DNA of 64,000 bases. It comes from Tyto alba. Taxonomy: Eukaryota; Chordata; Aves; Strigiformes; Tytonidae. Below the pieces are notes generated by a model. That model had not been told where the DNA came from, made no database searches, and was given only the letters and a program-made list of their open reading frames with translations. The position numbers and the translations under genes were made by a program. The DNA is taken from assembly GCF_018691265.1 (NCBI RefSeq), contig NW_024881322.1, positions 7,254,001 through 7,318,000 on the forward strand, written 5' to 3'. Shown here piece by piece: positions 45,480-57,460 of this stretch (its first letter is position 1; every line of letters starts with the position of its first letter).

Positions 45480-48400
45480 ACATAGTCAACCCGCCTAAAG
45501 TATTAGCAGCAGACATATCCTGAACAGACCCATACTGCTGGAGTATTTACACGGTAGTAAGCTATTTTTGTGGAGCAACATACTCTTGGTCATGAAAACT
45601 GTGCACCCAAATATGATTTCTTGGGATGTATTATCCTCTGATTTCCATCAGAATAGCCCAAGAAAACCCATGGTAAGTAACAAGCTGGTCTTAAATACAG
45701 CTGTCCCATTTTAACTCAGAAGTATGTTATTGGAGGTCTCACTTTGTACAGGCGAGGAGCTTACCACACAGCTGAATGGTCTGCCAGGACTCCCCTTAGC
45801 TGTGTGAGATGCTTCCCTAACTCAAGTGATGGCAAATCTAAGGGGTTTTTGTTTGAAATTTCAGCAGGGGTGGATTTCTCAAGCCCACCAAGAGCTGTGC
45901 TCAGGGTGAAAGGGTCTGTTTAATGCTGCTTCATTGGTCACTGGAGTACCAATGCCCACAGTGCGATGCCACTGTTTTGTGAGGATCAGGGCAGGCACTT
46001 AACAGGGTGATGGGCACCAATGCCATGTTTATGGAGGTTGGAATAACAAAGTGTGTGGCTCTGGTGTCATTAAATAAGCAGACCTAGAGACATTAAGGAG
46101 CATTTTGCTTCTGAATTTGTTCTGTGCAGTTTTGGCTGAGAAAGTCTCCTATTTCTTTCTACTTATATCAACGCATGAGCACCAATAGGAGATAAGAGTC
46201 TAAATGCTTTGTTGGGTCTGGGCCTGCAATACCTGTCAGATGGGTATCTTGGATATTTTTGTTTTTCATTGATTTAAATTTCTTTGCCCTAGGATTTCTT
46301 TGGAAATGGGACCTTCTCAAATCCTGCATGTGCTGTGCTTGGGAAGGAAGGGTTTTGCAGATGCTGCCTCCAACGGGAGCTGGTGGGGAAGGAGTCAGCA
46401 GTTCCCCTCTACCTCCTTACAATGGCGTTGATCTCACCAGCAAAATGAATGGGAGTCCCCACATCTTCAGAAAAATCACCATGATTTTTTGTAACCAAAA
46501 GGTGAGTCTGCTGATCCACGTGGGCCCTGCCAGTCTGCAAGCTTGTAACCCCAGTGCTTCTCGCAATGCATGCAGCCAGATATATATTCAGGAAAGCTCT
46601 TTGTAGGTACTGTGCATCAATGATGAAGGAGAAGAGGTGTTTTTACCAGATCAGCTACAGAAATGTTTTTCTCCTTCTTCCCTAACTCAGCTATGACACT
46701 TTTTTTCTTCTCCTGCCTGTGCCTGAAATCCCCATGTCTTATCACAAGTGAAAAGGGAGTCTCTTGTAAAACATTTATAAACTTTGTAAATGTTATCTTA
46801 AGCTTTTTTCCAGGAGGCATGTCATCAAATGCATGGCCTCATAAAAAACCTCTGAGGGAGCAGAAGGCTGAAGGTGGGACTGAGTCTTGACTTGAGATAT
46901 TGGACACTTATTGATCATATTTATCACTTCACAGCACAGGAAGGAAATGCTAAGTAAAAATTCTTGGGTTTTAATAGGGAATGTCTAGACTCCATTCTTT
47001 CTAGTCCTGAATCTAATAATATAACATCAGCTGCTTGTTCTTGGCAGTTAAGTCCTTCTCTGAATCAACATATTTATAGCTCTGCAACCTCTCAAAAAAC
47101 AGTGGGCCAAACAAATTATTGAATCAGCCCGAGTGCTGTGGTTTTATCTGGGGATCCTCTCAGTTAAATGAGAATACACCAGGATTTGTGTTTCCCCCAA
47201 GGAACAAGATGCCAGAGAAATGATCTTCCCAGGACTGTGCAGAATGGGAAGGAGAGCTCAGGAGACTTGCAAAAATGGAAAACATGAGCTAGAATCTCTC
47301 TCCTTCCCTCTTGATCCACGTTTTCATTTCAAAGGCAGTACTATGCTTTCTCAACCGGGTCTTTAGAGTCTGGTTTGAAACAATTATGATCATTCACATT
47401 AAGCACTTTATTTTACATTTAAGACTGTGTAGCAATAGTGATTGAGAATTCATGTCTCCCAGGCATGGGGTAAATGAGTGCAAATAAAACATCTCACCAC
47501 AGTTGTTCAAAGATGTGGCCTTTTGTTTATTTTCACAAGGGTAGAGTGCCGTGTTATTTTTTACAGTGTCTTCATCTTGTGAGGTTACTGTGTGCAAAAT
47601 TCAGGAAGGCTTTTGTTGCAGGCCTAGGATCAGCCCTAACGCCACAATGAACTGGTGGATCAGCTGCCACAAAATATTTCTGCTTACCCCAAGTATACGT
47701 GCTACTGGCAGCATGTAAAGGATTGGTCTCTAGACCCCATTCTAAGCAAGGTCAGCCTGACAAATGAACAGATTCTCCTTGTGTGTTAAACACTAATCAG
47801 AAAGAAGGGAAATAAATATTTCAGCCCATCTCAGGTATAATATGCGAAAACTGATATGCTAGGCAAAACCCTGAGGTTCTCAGTTCCTGAGCTGCAGTGG
47901 GGAGCTAACTGAGAAGCCTTGCAAGCATGTTGTATTTTCTCCCTGCCAGGCTGGCCGCGTGCCACACGTCGGACAAGGCAGGGCAACCCGAAGGCTTGGT
48001 CCAAGGAGCTGATTTACCTGGTACTGAGGTGTGCAGCCCGGCGGGTCCCACCGCTGCAGCACGGTGTGCTGAGTGCCCACTGCCTCTGCGCTGACCACCT
48101 GCATGGGGAAAGGGCAGACCAAGGGCACTGTGCCTTGCCCCCTTTCCTCATCCACACCCCAGTGCGCTCCTGGAAACATTGTCCTCAGGATCTCTCCCTC
48201 CCTCCTGGGCTGTGACAGCCGGGAGGAAGCAAGGCAGGGTCTGTGGATCTCTCCCAGAAAATGTTTTCCTTAGATTTCCTTCCCTTCTGCAGGTGGGATC
48301 CTTTCAGCCTAATCCACCTCCACAAAAGGCAGCTGTTGAAACCACAGGGAAAAAAAAAAAATAAACTGTGTTAGCTTCTGGGGCCAAAAATAGGTATTTG

Positions 48401-49464
48401 GTAACAGCTCCCCAGATTCCTCCAAGGGGCAAATAAATGCTCCACTGACAAACCTTTTCTTTCACTCCACTGTGTTTACTGACAAGTCAAAATTTCATGG
48501 CTATTAAACACAGACCCTTACAAAAATGAAAGGTCAGCTCACCTAGTGCTTTCTACAAGTCATCTTGATTTCTTGATGACATCAGAAGAAGATGCTGTTA
48601 GATGGAAGCTTCTTTCAGCATGGGGAAGACAGGACTAAAGGGGTGAGGCCTTTTCTTTCCAGTCATGGGTGATTTTTGTCAGAGGATGTATTGCTTGTCT
48701 CTCAGTCCCTTGCTGTGGCTTTTTATTTTTAGTCTGGATGTTGGCTATTGGCAATCATGATTGCAGTCTCTCGGAGCACTGCTTCGGGTGACATTCATCT
48801 GGAGAATGTTGAAACATAGGGGAAATAATTATAAGCAGCAGCTGCAAGACATTTTTCACCCCAAAGGACACAGAAAAAAGCCAGCACAACTTTGAACCAT
48901 GAGAGTTCAGCTGAGGATAGGAGCCAATCCTTTCATCAAGCTAGCACAAATCCCACAAGCAGACAGATCCGTGCAGTGTGGCGATTTCTGAGTAGAGTTA
49001 GTCTTGATCTGCTATCTCAACAGCAGATTTGGACTGGGATCAACTCCCTGCTCCTGACAACGGGCCAGGTGTGCCTCCCCTGCCAACCTGCCCTCTGCAG
49101 CTGGAGCAGCGCCGTGGCCTCACAAAGCTGTGGTGGTTCTCCTGGCCTCCTAGCCTGGACCCAGCACAAGTGGGAGCTGCTGCATCCTCCCAGGGAACAG
49201 GAGTAACGAATCTGCAGTGGTGTGTGAACTTTTCTTTACTCTGTTTCCATCCGCGTGGGTGCTGATGGTAGGGAAGAGAGTTGGCTTGAGCTGCTCGGGA
49301 GTCTTCTCACACCAGGAGTGTTCTTTACTTGCAAACTGGATGGTGTTCCTCTGCTGCTGCAGAGTCACAGGTAGCCCACTGCAATCCAAAATGAGCAGGG
49401 CAAGCTCCGTGCTGGGACCAAGAGGTGCCACCCAAATGTCCACTTCAACCAGGTTTTGAACTTA
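45480..49464. other. Gene-free sequence
   Basis: No gene recognised. A small GC-rich patch at about 47945-48080 has overlapping frames on both strands (47880-48215) without known similarity. The A run at about 48351-48361 is a simple tract. Confidence 0.55.
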
Positions 49465-49560
49465 GCACCGGAGAATAATTTAGGTTGGAAAGGACCTTCT
49501 TGGCCAGTCCCCTGCTCAAAGCAGGGCTAACTTCAAAGTGAGAGCAGGTCTGAACGGTCT
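49465..49560 (-). mobile_element. Short CR1 LINE 3'-end fragment, minus orientation
   Basis: AATTTAGGTTGGAAAGGACC followed by CCAGTCCCCTGCTCAAAGCA and GGGCTAACTTCAAA is the antisense of the CR1 3' terminus (TTGGAAAGGACCT...AGTCCAACCCCCTGCTCAAAGCAGGG). It is the best-preserved CR1 sequence in the window, so probably a younger, 5'-truncated insertion. The octamer tail normally found at the very end is not preserved. Confidence 0.85.
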
Positions 49561-52500
49561 GTGTTGGGATGCAAGGGCTGCTGCATGCCTGCCTGCCAGC
49601 CGTGGGGGGTGAGGGCTGCCACAGGCAGGCTGCTCAATCACAGAAACAGAATGTGGCTGGATTCACCCTTGAAACATATTTGTTAATTTGGGTACCGGAG
49701 AGACTAGAAAAAGACTTTGCCAGGGCCTTTCCTGGCTCTTGCATTGTCATGGTCCTCTTTGCCTGGCTACCATCCAAATCATACCCACCAAAGTTTCACT
49801 GTTGCTACTTGGATTAAAGCCAAATAACAAAGGACCAAGCGAACCAATCTACCCACCATGTCTCCCTGTTCTGCTGGGGTTGTGGTCTGCAGAGCAGGAT
49901 CCAGGGCCATGCAATCAGTGAAAAGGAAACTTGATGGAACCTGAGATGGCTGCAGATCTCTTGGTGTACTTGTGGGTTTACAAGTCAAGTCAGCATTAAA
50001 AGATGCATATAGCTCAAAAGCTTTCTTTCCCCCCCCCCCTTTAAAGGATCTGTATAGCTAGCTAGTTAGTCAGCTATCTGTCAAGCCATCCTAGGCTGTT
50101 ATTTTTCACAAAGACTCAGACATATGTATTTATACACAGACATACATACATATGTCAGCATTTTTTGTAACCTAGCATTTATAGGATGCAAGACACCTCC
50201 CAAAGCTAAATCTGGCATAATAAACCATCTACACATTCAGCAATATTCATGGTATACATTAGAATATACATAAAGGATTTTGTTATTTCTCCTGTTGAAA
50301 GCAAAGTTCAGTCCATGTTAGTCTGATCACACTATTTTGCACTCACCTGTGAACATTTGTGCTGCTCATGCTTTGCTATGAACTGCTGTAGGAGTCTTTC
50401 CCACTCATTGGTATCACCTGCAGGAGAACTTGGAGTGCTGAGGTGAATGGGGGGAATTGCAGACGAAGGCAGTGAAGCTTTACTGGCACTCAGGCAATCT
50501 CATCTCTGTCTCCCCTAAAGCAATCAGGTCCCAGCTTGAGCTAAAGCATAGCCGTGCAAGCAAGCACAGGTTCAAAGTGCAAATAAATACGTGCTTGAGG
50601 GCTCCCTTTGGGGATGGAAGGTGAGCAAAAACAAAGGTAGAGACACAGTAAACATACCCAGACTGTCTGGAAGGAAGAACAGGTTTGCATAGGATGGGAA
50701 GCTGGGAGAACGTATCACCATTCTGTTTTCCAAACTCTGGCAAGTCATCTGAGTTTCTGTCCTTCTTACAGATGAAAAGCTTATATCAAATTGAGATGGG
50801 AGGGAGGATTATATATTTAATATTTGTTAAATATTTTCACTTAGACATAGCCTAATTCAGTCATCTCCAAGGCTTTCACAGAGGTGTGGGAGAAAGACTG
50901 TGTTAATGTCAGTGAATGAGAAACTACCACTCTCACATCAACTCTAGACTCAATCTTATGTGTTGTCTGCATGTGTATACACACAAACATGTACACACAC
51001 ACACACACACACAAATGCATATGCATCTTGTCTCCTAACAGCAGACACACAGCATCAAAAGGACAGTGAACAATCTGGGAAGGGGAATGCTGTCGCTGCA
51101 GATAAACTAATGCTTCCATGGGGTAAAGATGGATATTTTCAGTTTTCCCAGATGTAGGTCCATTCAAAAAGCACAAAAGAGGAGTACTCATTTGAGATGA
51201 AAAAGTTTTTTCTATAGAGACAGATGGGTGTTGTCATGCGATTTCTTTTCAAATGGAGGCTCCAGTGTGAGGACATTTTGGGACCCCAGGCTCTTTGAGG
51301 GGGAGCAAGAGAGTTCTTGATGAGACCAGCAAGGACTCCCTGTTGCATTCAAATGTTGACTGTGAAAAGCAAAGTGAGTGAAGTTTTGCTTTGCTTGACT
51401 GAGCTTTACCGTATCAGTTATTGTTTTGAAAAGTGATACCTACTACATCTCCTGGGAAAGTGAGAAGCAGCCTGCTTTGGAATAGACGGCTATTATAGCA
51501 AAGTTCTCAGCTTATCTCTCTATTTCTGGCTTTATGTATTCATGTCTGCTTGAATTTCCCCTGCAATAACAGCTTTGTGATTAAATGACTAGAATAAATG
51601 GGTTTAGAGCATCTGGGGATAGGCAGAAATGTAATTATTCATTTTTTGATAGATAGAGAGGTAGGTATTGATTTATATAGGATATTAAATTCTTTGGAGC
51701 AGGGGAATGAAATATTATTAGCATTTTAAAAGAGGAATTATTGCCACCTTGTTTTCTACTTTTAAGCACCTGTGGAGATAATACTACTTTGCTAATGTTA
51801 GACCATTCGAATGCTTTGAATTATTTAGGGACCTTCAGTATAGGCTGATGCAAGTGTAAACCTTGCCTATGATAAGTCAAATTTGTTAAAAAACCCTATG
51901 TGTTCTTCCTTATGGTCTTTTATTTTTAGTCACCTATGGTACTTGACTAAAGGAAATAGAGCCAAGCAGAGAGTTCAATTAAGAAATCTATCTATCTGTC
52001 TACCTACCTATATATCTGTTTGCCTCTTTCTCCTACTCTGTGGATGATATTACAATTGCTAGACATTACATTTTTATAATCTTTATTTCAAGCTAGGCTC
52101 TCATAAGCATCCTATTTCAGGCGAAATATGTCATTATCCCTGTTACAGTAGAGCACTAGCTTTATAAAGGGAAGGACGAGAAAATTCAGTTAATACATGA
52201 GTGAGTTCCCGTGGAGCAGAAGCAATGAAGCCCAGGGAGGGACTCATCCATGTGGGTTTCTGATGCCTAATAACAGCCGAGCTCTTGCAGTCAGTTCTTC
52301 AGCAGAGAAGGGAAGAAGGTCTCTCTTCTCTACTTAGTCCTTTATTTTCACAGAACCCGTAGGGATGAGATATTTCTGAAACTTCGCCCCTCTGTCAATG
52401 TGCCTGAAAACAAAAGGCTTCAGGAGCTACCAGGGGAGACTAACGGATGGTCACTCAGGCAGGCTGTGTGCACCTAATTTGTATAGGAAAGCAGCCTAAA

Positions 52501-54180
52501 AATTAATCAATAATCCCTGAACTGTAGCATACACTAGAGAAGGAGGAAGAGGAGGGCTGCCATGGCACACACTTAGCCCATCCCATCCCCAAAACACACC
52601 AGCACAATTCCCAGTGCACGTGGCCTCCCCAAGGACACTCTGTGACCCACAGGAGAGTCAGGAGGCAAAGCCATAGATCTCCAGCACATCCTTCCTTTGT
52701 TGCACCATCTCCCCTGCTCACTCAATGGCCTCAGTAACCCCTTTCTCATCCTCCTCTGGCTGTTGCCCTCAGGACTGTTTTCTTCCAAAATTACTGGTAA
52801 TTCCCTCTGGCAGGGGTTTTCCCCCTCTGCTTTCTTTTTTTAAGGTTTCCGTATCTTTTCCAGATCTTCCACAGAGCAGCTATGGTTCACCACAGAGCTT
52901 GCTTTGTTGGCCACCTTCTGTAATGTTTTATCTTTACTGTTGCTGCAAAACAAAATGCTTCTCATACTTGTGTCCTCTGGTGATGGGTATGTTTCAAATA
53001 CATCGCTGACACCTTCGGAGGTGTAACGGGAGACATTTCTCTCCACATGGCATATTAGCGTTGACAGATAGGGGCTGTAACTGCTTAACAACACTAGTGT
53101 GCCAGAGCTTTCCTCCTGGACAGCATTAATGTTCAGTAAGGCCTCTTTTCATCTCTTTTGTCTTTCTCTTCAGGCCTGCAATTAGGGTTGCACAAAACTC
53201 TTTTTTTGGCAGAAAGCAGGCTATCAAATACATGCAGGTCTCAAGAAAAAAAATGTTTGCTTTCTACAGACTGCAAACATTCACTGTTTCTCAAGGGGGA
53301 AAGAAAACATAAGGGTCAGAGCTAAGATGAAGTGAGTGCCTCCCAGTTTGAAATAAGAATATCGGTGCAGCTTAAATAACTGTTTTAAGGCCTAATCTGT
53401 GCTTCTGTTCCCGCTACTTTTGTCAAATCATTGCTAACGTATCTGGGAACAAACACTGCTGCTCAGATTGAAGACTGGTGTATTTTCATTTGGTGTAAAG
53501 TACTGCCCAACCCACCTAACCATCAGACTCATAGCCCAAGTTATCTTTTGCCAGCCTAGTTGCTGTAACCAACTTGGACCATTGTAAATGCCAGACAAAA
53601 AGCATCTGCTTAAACCTCTTCCACTCATGCTTTGTTTTGAGAGCAGCAGCTATGCCTCTGTGCCCTTGAGGAAGTGAAGTACAAGAACTCCAACCATAAG
53701 TCAAGTCCCAACCATCCTAGGCTAACCAGTGTAAGTTAAATAGGAAACATACATCCCTTTGCACTCTTTTAAATAAATCTGCTTAAAACCACACCCTTGG
53801 GGACTATCTACTTGAGAAATGTATTTTGCAGCCCATGTGTGAAATGATGGATTATTTTTGCCTGAGCTAAATAGGATCCAGCTTCAGTGGGCAGAGAGAA
53901 GCAAAGCCCCACAGCACTTTAGGCCACCTCCCAAAGGTACCTGGTTTAGGGTGGGACAAAGTAGCTGCCGGAGGTATCTCTCCCTGTTGAGGGACCTTAG
54001 ATGATTTCTTCAAGTCTCTATTTCTTTCTCTAAAGATTGCATCACACAGCCAGGAAGCCATACCCAGTGCTGCATGAGAATAAAGACACTAAATACTGAA
54101 TGATCAAATATTCAAGATAATATGACTCTGAGCAACTCATGAAGAAAACATGAACTCACAGATGTTCATGAAGACTGTGA
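49561..54180. other. Gene-free sequence with simple repeats
   Basis: No exon recognised. It contains a C11 run (50029-50039), a CA microsatellite (listed separately) and a degenerate CTAT/CTAC tetranucleotide tract at about 51988-52018. The remainder is single-copy in appearance. The open frames at 52725-53094 and 53434-53704 are unrecognisable. Confidence 0.55.
50993..51013. repeat. CA dinucleotide microsatellite
   Basis: About ten AC units, preceded by an interrupted ACACACAAAC stretch from 50979. Likely polymorphic. Confidence 0.92.
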
Positions 54181-55257
54181 TGTCCTGGGTTTGAGTGAGT
54201 GATGCGGGTTTTTTTGGTAGCAGGGGAAGGGGATATAGGGCTGGGCCCCTATGAGAAGCTTCTCGAAGCTCCCCAGCTCCAAGTCAGCCCCACCTCTGCA
54301 CCAAAGCTGAGACAATCAGCTGTGCCTCTGCCATAATGATAAGAAGGGATGAGGTGAGGAGGAGTCAGACTTGTGAGGAGGAGTTGGGGCAGCTGTGTGA
54401 ACACCAAGGTCAGTGGAGGAACGGAGGAAGAAAGGAGGGGGGAGGTGTGCCGGAGCAGAGACCCCCCTGTATCCTGTGGTGAAACAGCAGGGTGCCCCCC
54501 CCCCGCCCTCCCGTGAAGATCTACGGTGGAGCAGACATTGATTTATGGCCTGGGAGAGGCCTCTCATGGACAACCAAGGTGATTGTGCCCGAAGAAGGCC
54601 AGGATCTCATGGGAAAAAGTAGCCCCCACTGTTGTAGTTCAGCTCTGGGAGGATTGCAGCACGCGGGGGTGTCCCACGCTGGAGCAGCTCGGGAAGGGCT
54701 GCAGCCCGTGGGAGGGACTCTGGTTGGAGAAAGTTGGTGCCCCACGCGAGAGCAGTGTAAAGAAATGCTGCAGCCCGTGGGAGGGACTCACATTGGAGAT
54801 GGTTTGTGTAGGACTGTCTCCTGTGAGAGCGGGACCATGATGGAGCAGAGGGAACAAGTTCCAGAAGCTCCCCCACTGAAAATTGAAGAAGTGGCAGCAC
54901 TGACTGCACCCCCCATTCCCTGCCCCTGTGCCCCTGTGGGGAGGAGGTAGAGATATTGGGAGCAGAGCTGAGCCCGGGAAGAAGGGGAGGGATGGGAGGA
55001 GGTGTTCTGAAGATGTAGTGATACTTCTCACTGTCCTGCTCTGTTAAGTGTTGTTAATGTCTGTAATAAATGTATGTTTTTTTTTAGTTCCCCTAATGAG
55101 TCTGCCTTTTGCCCATGACCGTGATGGATGATTTGGCCCTCCCGGTCCTATCTCAAATCCCAAGCCTGGCTTATTTGTCCCTTCTCATTGCTAGGAGAGA
55201 AAGGAGGAATGAGCAGCTGTGTGGTGTTCAGTTGCCTGCTGAACTCAAACCACGACA
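54181..55257 (+). mobile_element. Solo LTR (1077 bp), avian ERVL-type, plus orientation
   Basis: Starts TGTCCTGGGTTTGAG and ends CTCAAACCACGACA, so it has TG...CA ends with the inverted AAACC/GGTTT-type terminal motif. It is flanked by a perfect 5-bp target duplication TGTGA (54176-54180 and 55258-55262), which fits class III (ERVL-like) integration. A polyadenylation signal AATAAA at 55065-55070 and a T-rich tract after it set the orientation as plus. No gag, pol or env sequence is present, so this is the product of LTR-LTR recombination. A 69-bp-spaced internal duplication lies at 54698-54789. The frames at 54492-54950 are by-products of this GC-rich section. Confidence 0.9.
54698..54789 (+). 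repeat. Internal direct repeat of the solo LTR (69-bp period)
   Basis: A 23-bp block beginning GCTGCAGCCCGTGGG is repeated exactly at 54698-54720 and 54767-54789. The rest of each 69-bp unit is more diverged (both contain TTGGAGA just after the block). A weaker related segment lies upstream near 54652. Tandem units of this kind in the U3 region of LTRs often hold enhancer motifs; that role is inference. Confidence 0.85.
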
Positions 55258-56215
55258 TGTGACAATCGTGTTTAGATCATAAAGAAGTTGTAATGGAATT
55301 ATAGAGCTATAACAAAGCAGAAATTTGCTTGTTCCTTCAAACTCCTAAGTACAACCTTATTGTTGATTATTCACCACTGATTCAGAAATAGCCATAAACA
55401 CCATTAATTTCTCTAATGTGTTAGCATACCTTAGGATGTATTGGTCTAGGTGATTTCTGAAAATTTTCAGAACAAGATTTGTCTCCATTTTATCTAAAGT
55501 CCTAACGTATACACACCAAAAATTTTGGCAAAAAGTGAAAAGAAATTGCAGTGAAATACTCTCTCTAGGGATAGAGAGTGAAAGAATTTTGGAATTCTGT
55601 TCAAAATGTTCTTGGTGCTACACAACACCCTTTCAGAAGGAAGGTATCAATAAACATTTCCATGGAAGTTTATTTATTTCAAAACTCATAGTAGTATGTA
55701 ATTCTCCTTGCAATTTAATGTAGGTAAATATAAAACTGTTTTTGAGTCACTGTGTAATATTTGATATATAATCTCTCTATCTACCTAGTAACCATGTTCT
55801 CTGGAAGCATGAATAACTTCTGTATCTATACCGCACACTATATCTCTGTGTATGTTTCAGTTAAAACTTTTCCATCTTAGCCTTTCTTTTTGTTTGCGAG
55901 TCAGTGATATTGATGTTTTCCACTTTCTATCTTTACCCTTGTTTTAAAGATGTCAACAGAAAAAAAATAGCTCCCTTAATGTATAGTGCAGCTCCATCTC
56001 TGATCCAAGTTCATTAATAAAAAATAAAGATTTGTGATTATTTCAGATGAGTGCCTAACAATACCTTGTATGTGTTACTTTTGCACATAATTAAGAATAT
56101 ATTTTTCACATCTTGTTTCTTAAAGATGTAAATAAAGTTCACTTTCTTCCCTCTTCAAAATGTTTTAGAATATACTTTATTTACATAGGCTTTCACATTT
56201 TTTCCACTATCTTAC
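55258..56215. other. Gene-free AT-rich spacer between repeats
   Basis: No gene or repeat family recognised. AT-rich, with one 62-codon chance frame (55535-55723). Confidence 0.55.
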
Positions 56216-56245
56216 ATTCCTATGACCTATTTACGTCATAGGAAT
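56216..56245. repeat. Perfect 11-bp inverted repeat (hairpin 1)
   Basis: The left arm ATTCCTATGAC (56216-56226) and right arm GTCATAGGAAT (56235-56245) are perfect reverse complements with an 8-nt loop CTATTTAC. It lies 7 bp from a second hairpin at 56253. Confidence 0.95.
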
Positions 56246-56252
56246 AGGAATA

Positions 56253-56282
56253 CTTTCTGGAGAGTATTTACTCTCCAGAAAG
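56253..56282. repeat. Perfect 14-bp inverted repeat (hairpin 2)
   Basis: The left arm CTTTCTGGAGAGTA (56253-56266) and right arm TACTCTCCAGAAAG (56269-56282) are perfect reverse complements separated by only two bases (TT). A near-perfect palindrome of 30 bp is unstable and prone to deletion, so it is probably recent. Its stem could form a cruciform or an RNA hairpin, but the loop is too short for a pre-miRNA. Confidence 0.95.
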
Positions 56283-56429
56283 GCACTGTGTCTAAGGTCA
56301 ATGAAACAGGAAAATTAAACCCTGAGAGCAGCCACACAAACTGCCTTTACACTCACCACTTCTCCAGCAGCAATGGTTAAGTTTAGCAGCAATCTATTAT
56401 TAAACAGACCAGCATACTTCAGTCTTGAG

Positions 56430-56750
56430 AGAGATGACTGGGGCCAAGGTGGACTGTAGTAGTGTGCTATAATACCACAGATGGCTGGAGAAGGTATAAA
56501 CAGAAGGATTATTTACTATTCTTGACAGTGAAAATGGAATACCCAGTGAATTAATCAAGGAGTGGATTTAAAACAAATCGAAAAAAGTCACCAGCAGAGT
56601 CTTATGCTGGGAAGTCATTGCCACAGGTTATTTAGAAGGCAAAGACATAAACAGATTCGAAAGTTTATTGCGTAAGTTTGGAGGGTAAGATTGATAAACA
56701 TAGACATAACTATGAATGTCAGGGAGAAGATGAACAAAGAAAATGCTATT
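56430..56750 (+). mobile_element. Old CR1-clade LINE 3' fragment, plus orientation
   Basis: In order: AAACAGAAGGATTATTTACT (amniote CR1: AACAGTTATTTACT), GAATACCCAGTGAATTAATC, GATTTAAAACAAATCGAAAA (AGGTTTAAAACAAACAAAAG), GGAAGTCATTGCCACAGGTT (TGGAACTCATTGCCACAGG), and AAGACATAAACAGATTCGAA. This is the 3' coding/UTR junction of an old CR1 subfamily I recall from turtles and birds, in sense. No frame survives. Confidence 0.65.
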
Positions 56751-56828
56751 TCTAAGCATTTTCCTTGCTGTCCAGTAGCTCAGGGTTTTGGTTTTTTTGG
56801 TTGACCAGGCAGTAAATTTCTAACAAAC

Positions 56829-57446
56829 TGTTGTGGTTTAACCTGGCAGGCGACTAAATACCATGCAGCCACTTGCTCACTCACCCCCACAGTAGGACAG
56901 GGGAAAAGAATTGGGGGGAAAAAAAAAAATTCATGGGTTGAGATAAAGGTAGTTTAATAGGACAGAAAAGGAAGGGAAAATAATAATTATTATAATAATG
57001 AGAATAATTATATTATTGTTGCTGTTGTTATTATTATTATTTCTATTAATAATAATAAATTAGAATATACAAAACAAGTGATGCACAATGTGTTTGCTCA
57101 CCACCTGTCAACCGATGCCCAGCCAGTTTCTGAGCAGCGGCCCTCGGCCAGCTTTCCCCCTGGTTTATATACTGAGCATGACGCCATATGGTATGGAATA
57201 TCCCTTTGGCCAGCTGGGGTCAGCTGTCCCGGCTGTGCCTCCTCCCAGCTTCTTGTGCACCCCCAGCCCACTCGCTGGTGGGGTGGGGTGAGGAGCAGAA
57301 ATGTCCTTGACTTAGCGTAAACACTGCTTAGCAACGATTAAAACATCAGCGTGTTATCAACATTATTCTCATCCTAAATCCGAAATGCCGCACTCTACCA
57401 GCTACTTAGAAAGAAAATTCAGTCTATCCCAGCTGAAACCAGGACA
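56829..57446 (-). mobile_element. Solo LTR (618 bp), avian ERVL-type, minus orientation
   Basis: On the plus strand it starts TGTTGTGGTTTAACC and ends CAGCTGAAACCAGGACA; read on the minus strand it begins TGTCCTGGTTTCAGC, like the LTR at 54181. A perfect 5-bp duplication CAAAC flanks it (56824-56828 and 57447-57451). On the minus strand a TATATAAA box lies at 57171-57164 and an ATTAAA poly(A) variant at 56958-56953, with an expanded ATT/AAT tract (about 56978-57060) between them. The sequence closely follows an LTR that I recall as abundant in Neoaves (GTGATGCACAATG, TTTATATACTG, GACTTAG...AACACTGCTTAGCAAC). No internal viral genes are present. Confidence 0.92.
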
Positions 57447-57460
57447 CAAACACATGTAAT

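Noticed and set aside
54316..55031. Overlapping frames of 74-152 codons on both strands
   Set aside because: They lie wholly inside the non-coding solo LTR and reflect its GC-rich repeats.
56253..56282. 14-bp stem considered as a microRNA precursor or intrinsic terminator
   Set aside because: The loop is two bases and the stem far shorter than a pre-miRNA; intrinsic terminators do not apply to a vertebrate nuclear genome.
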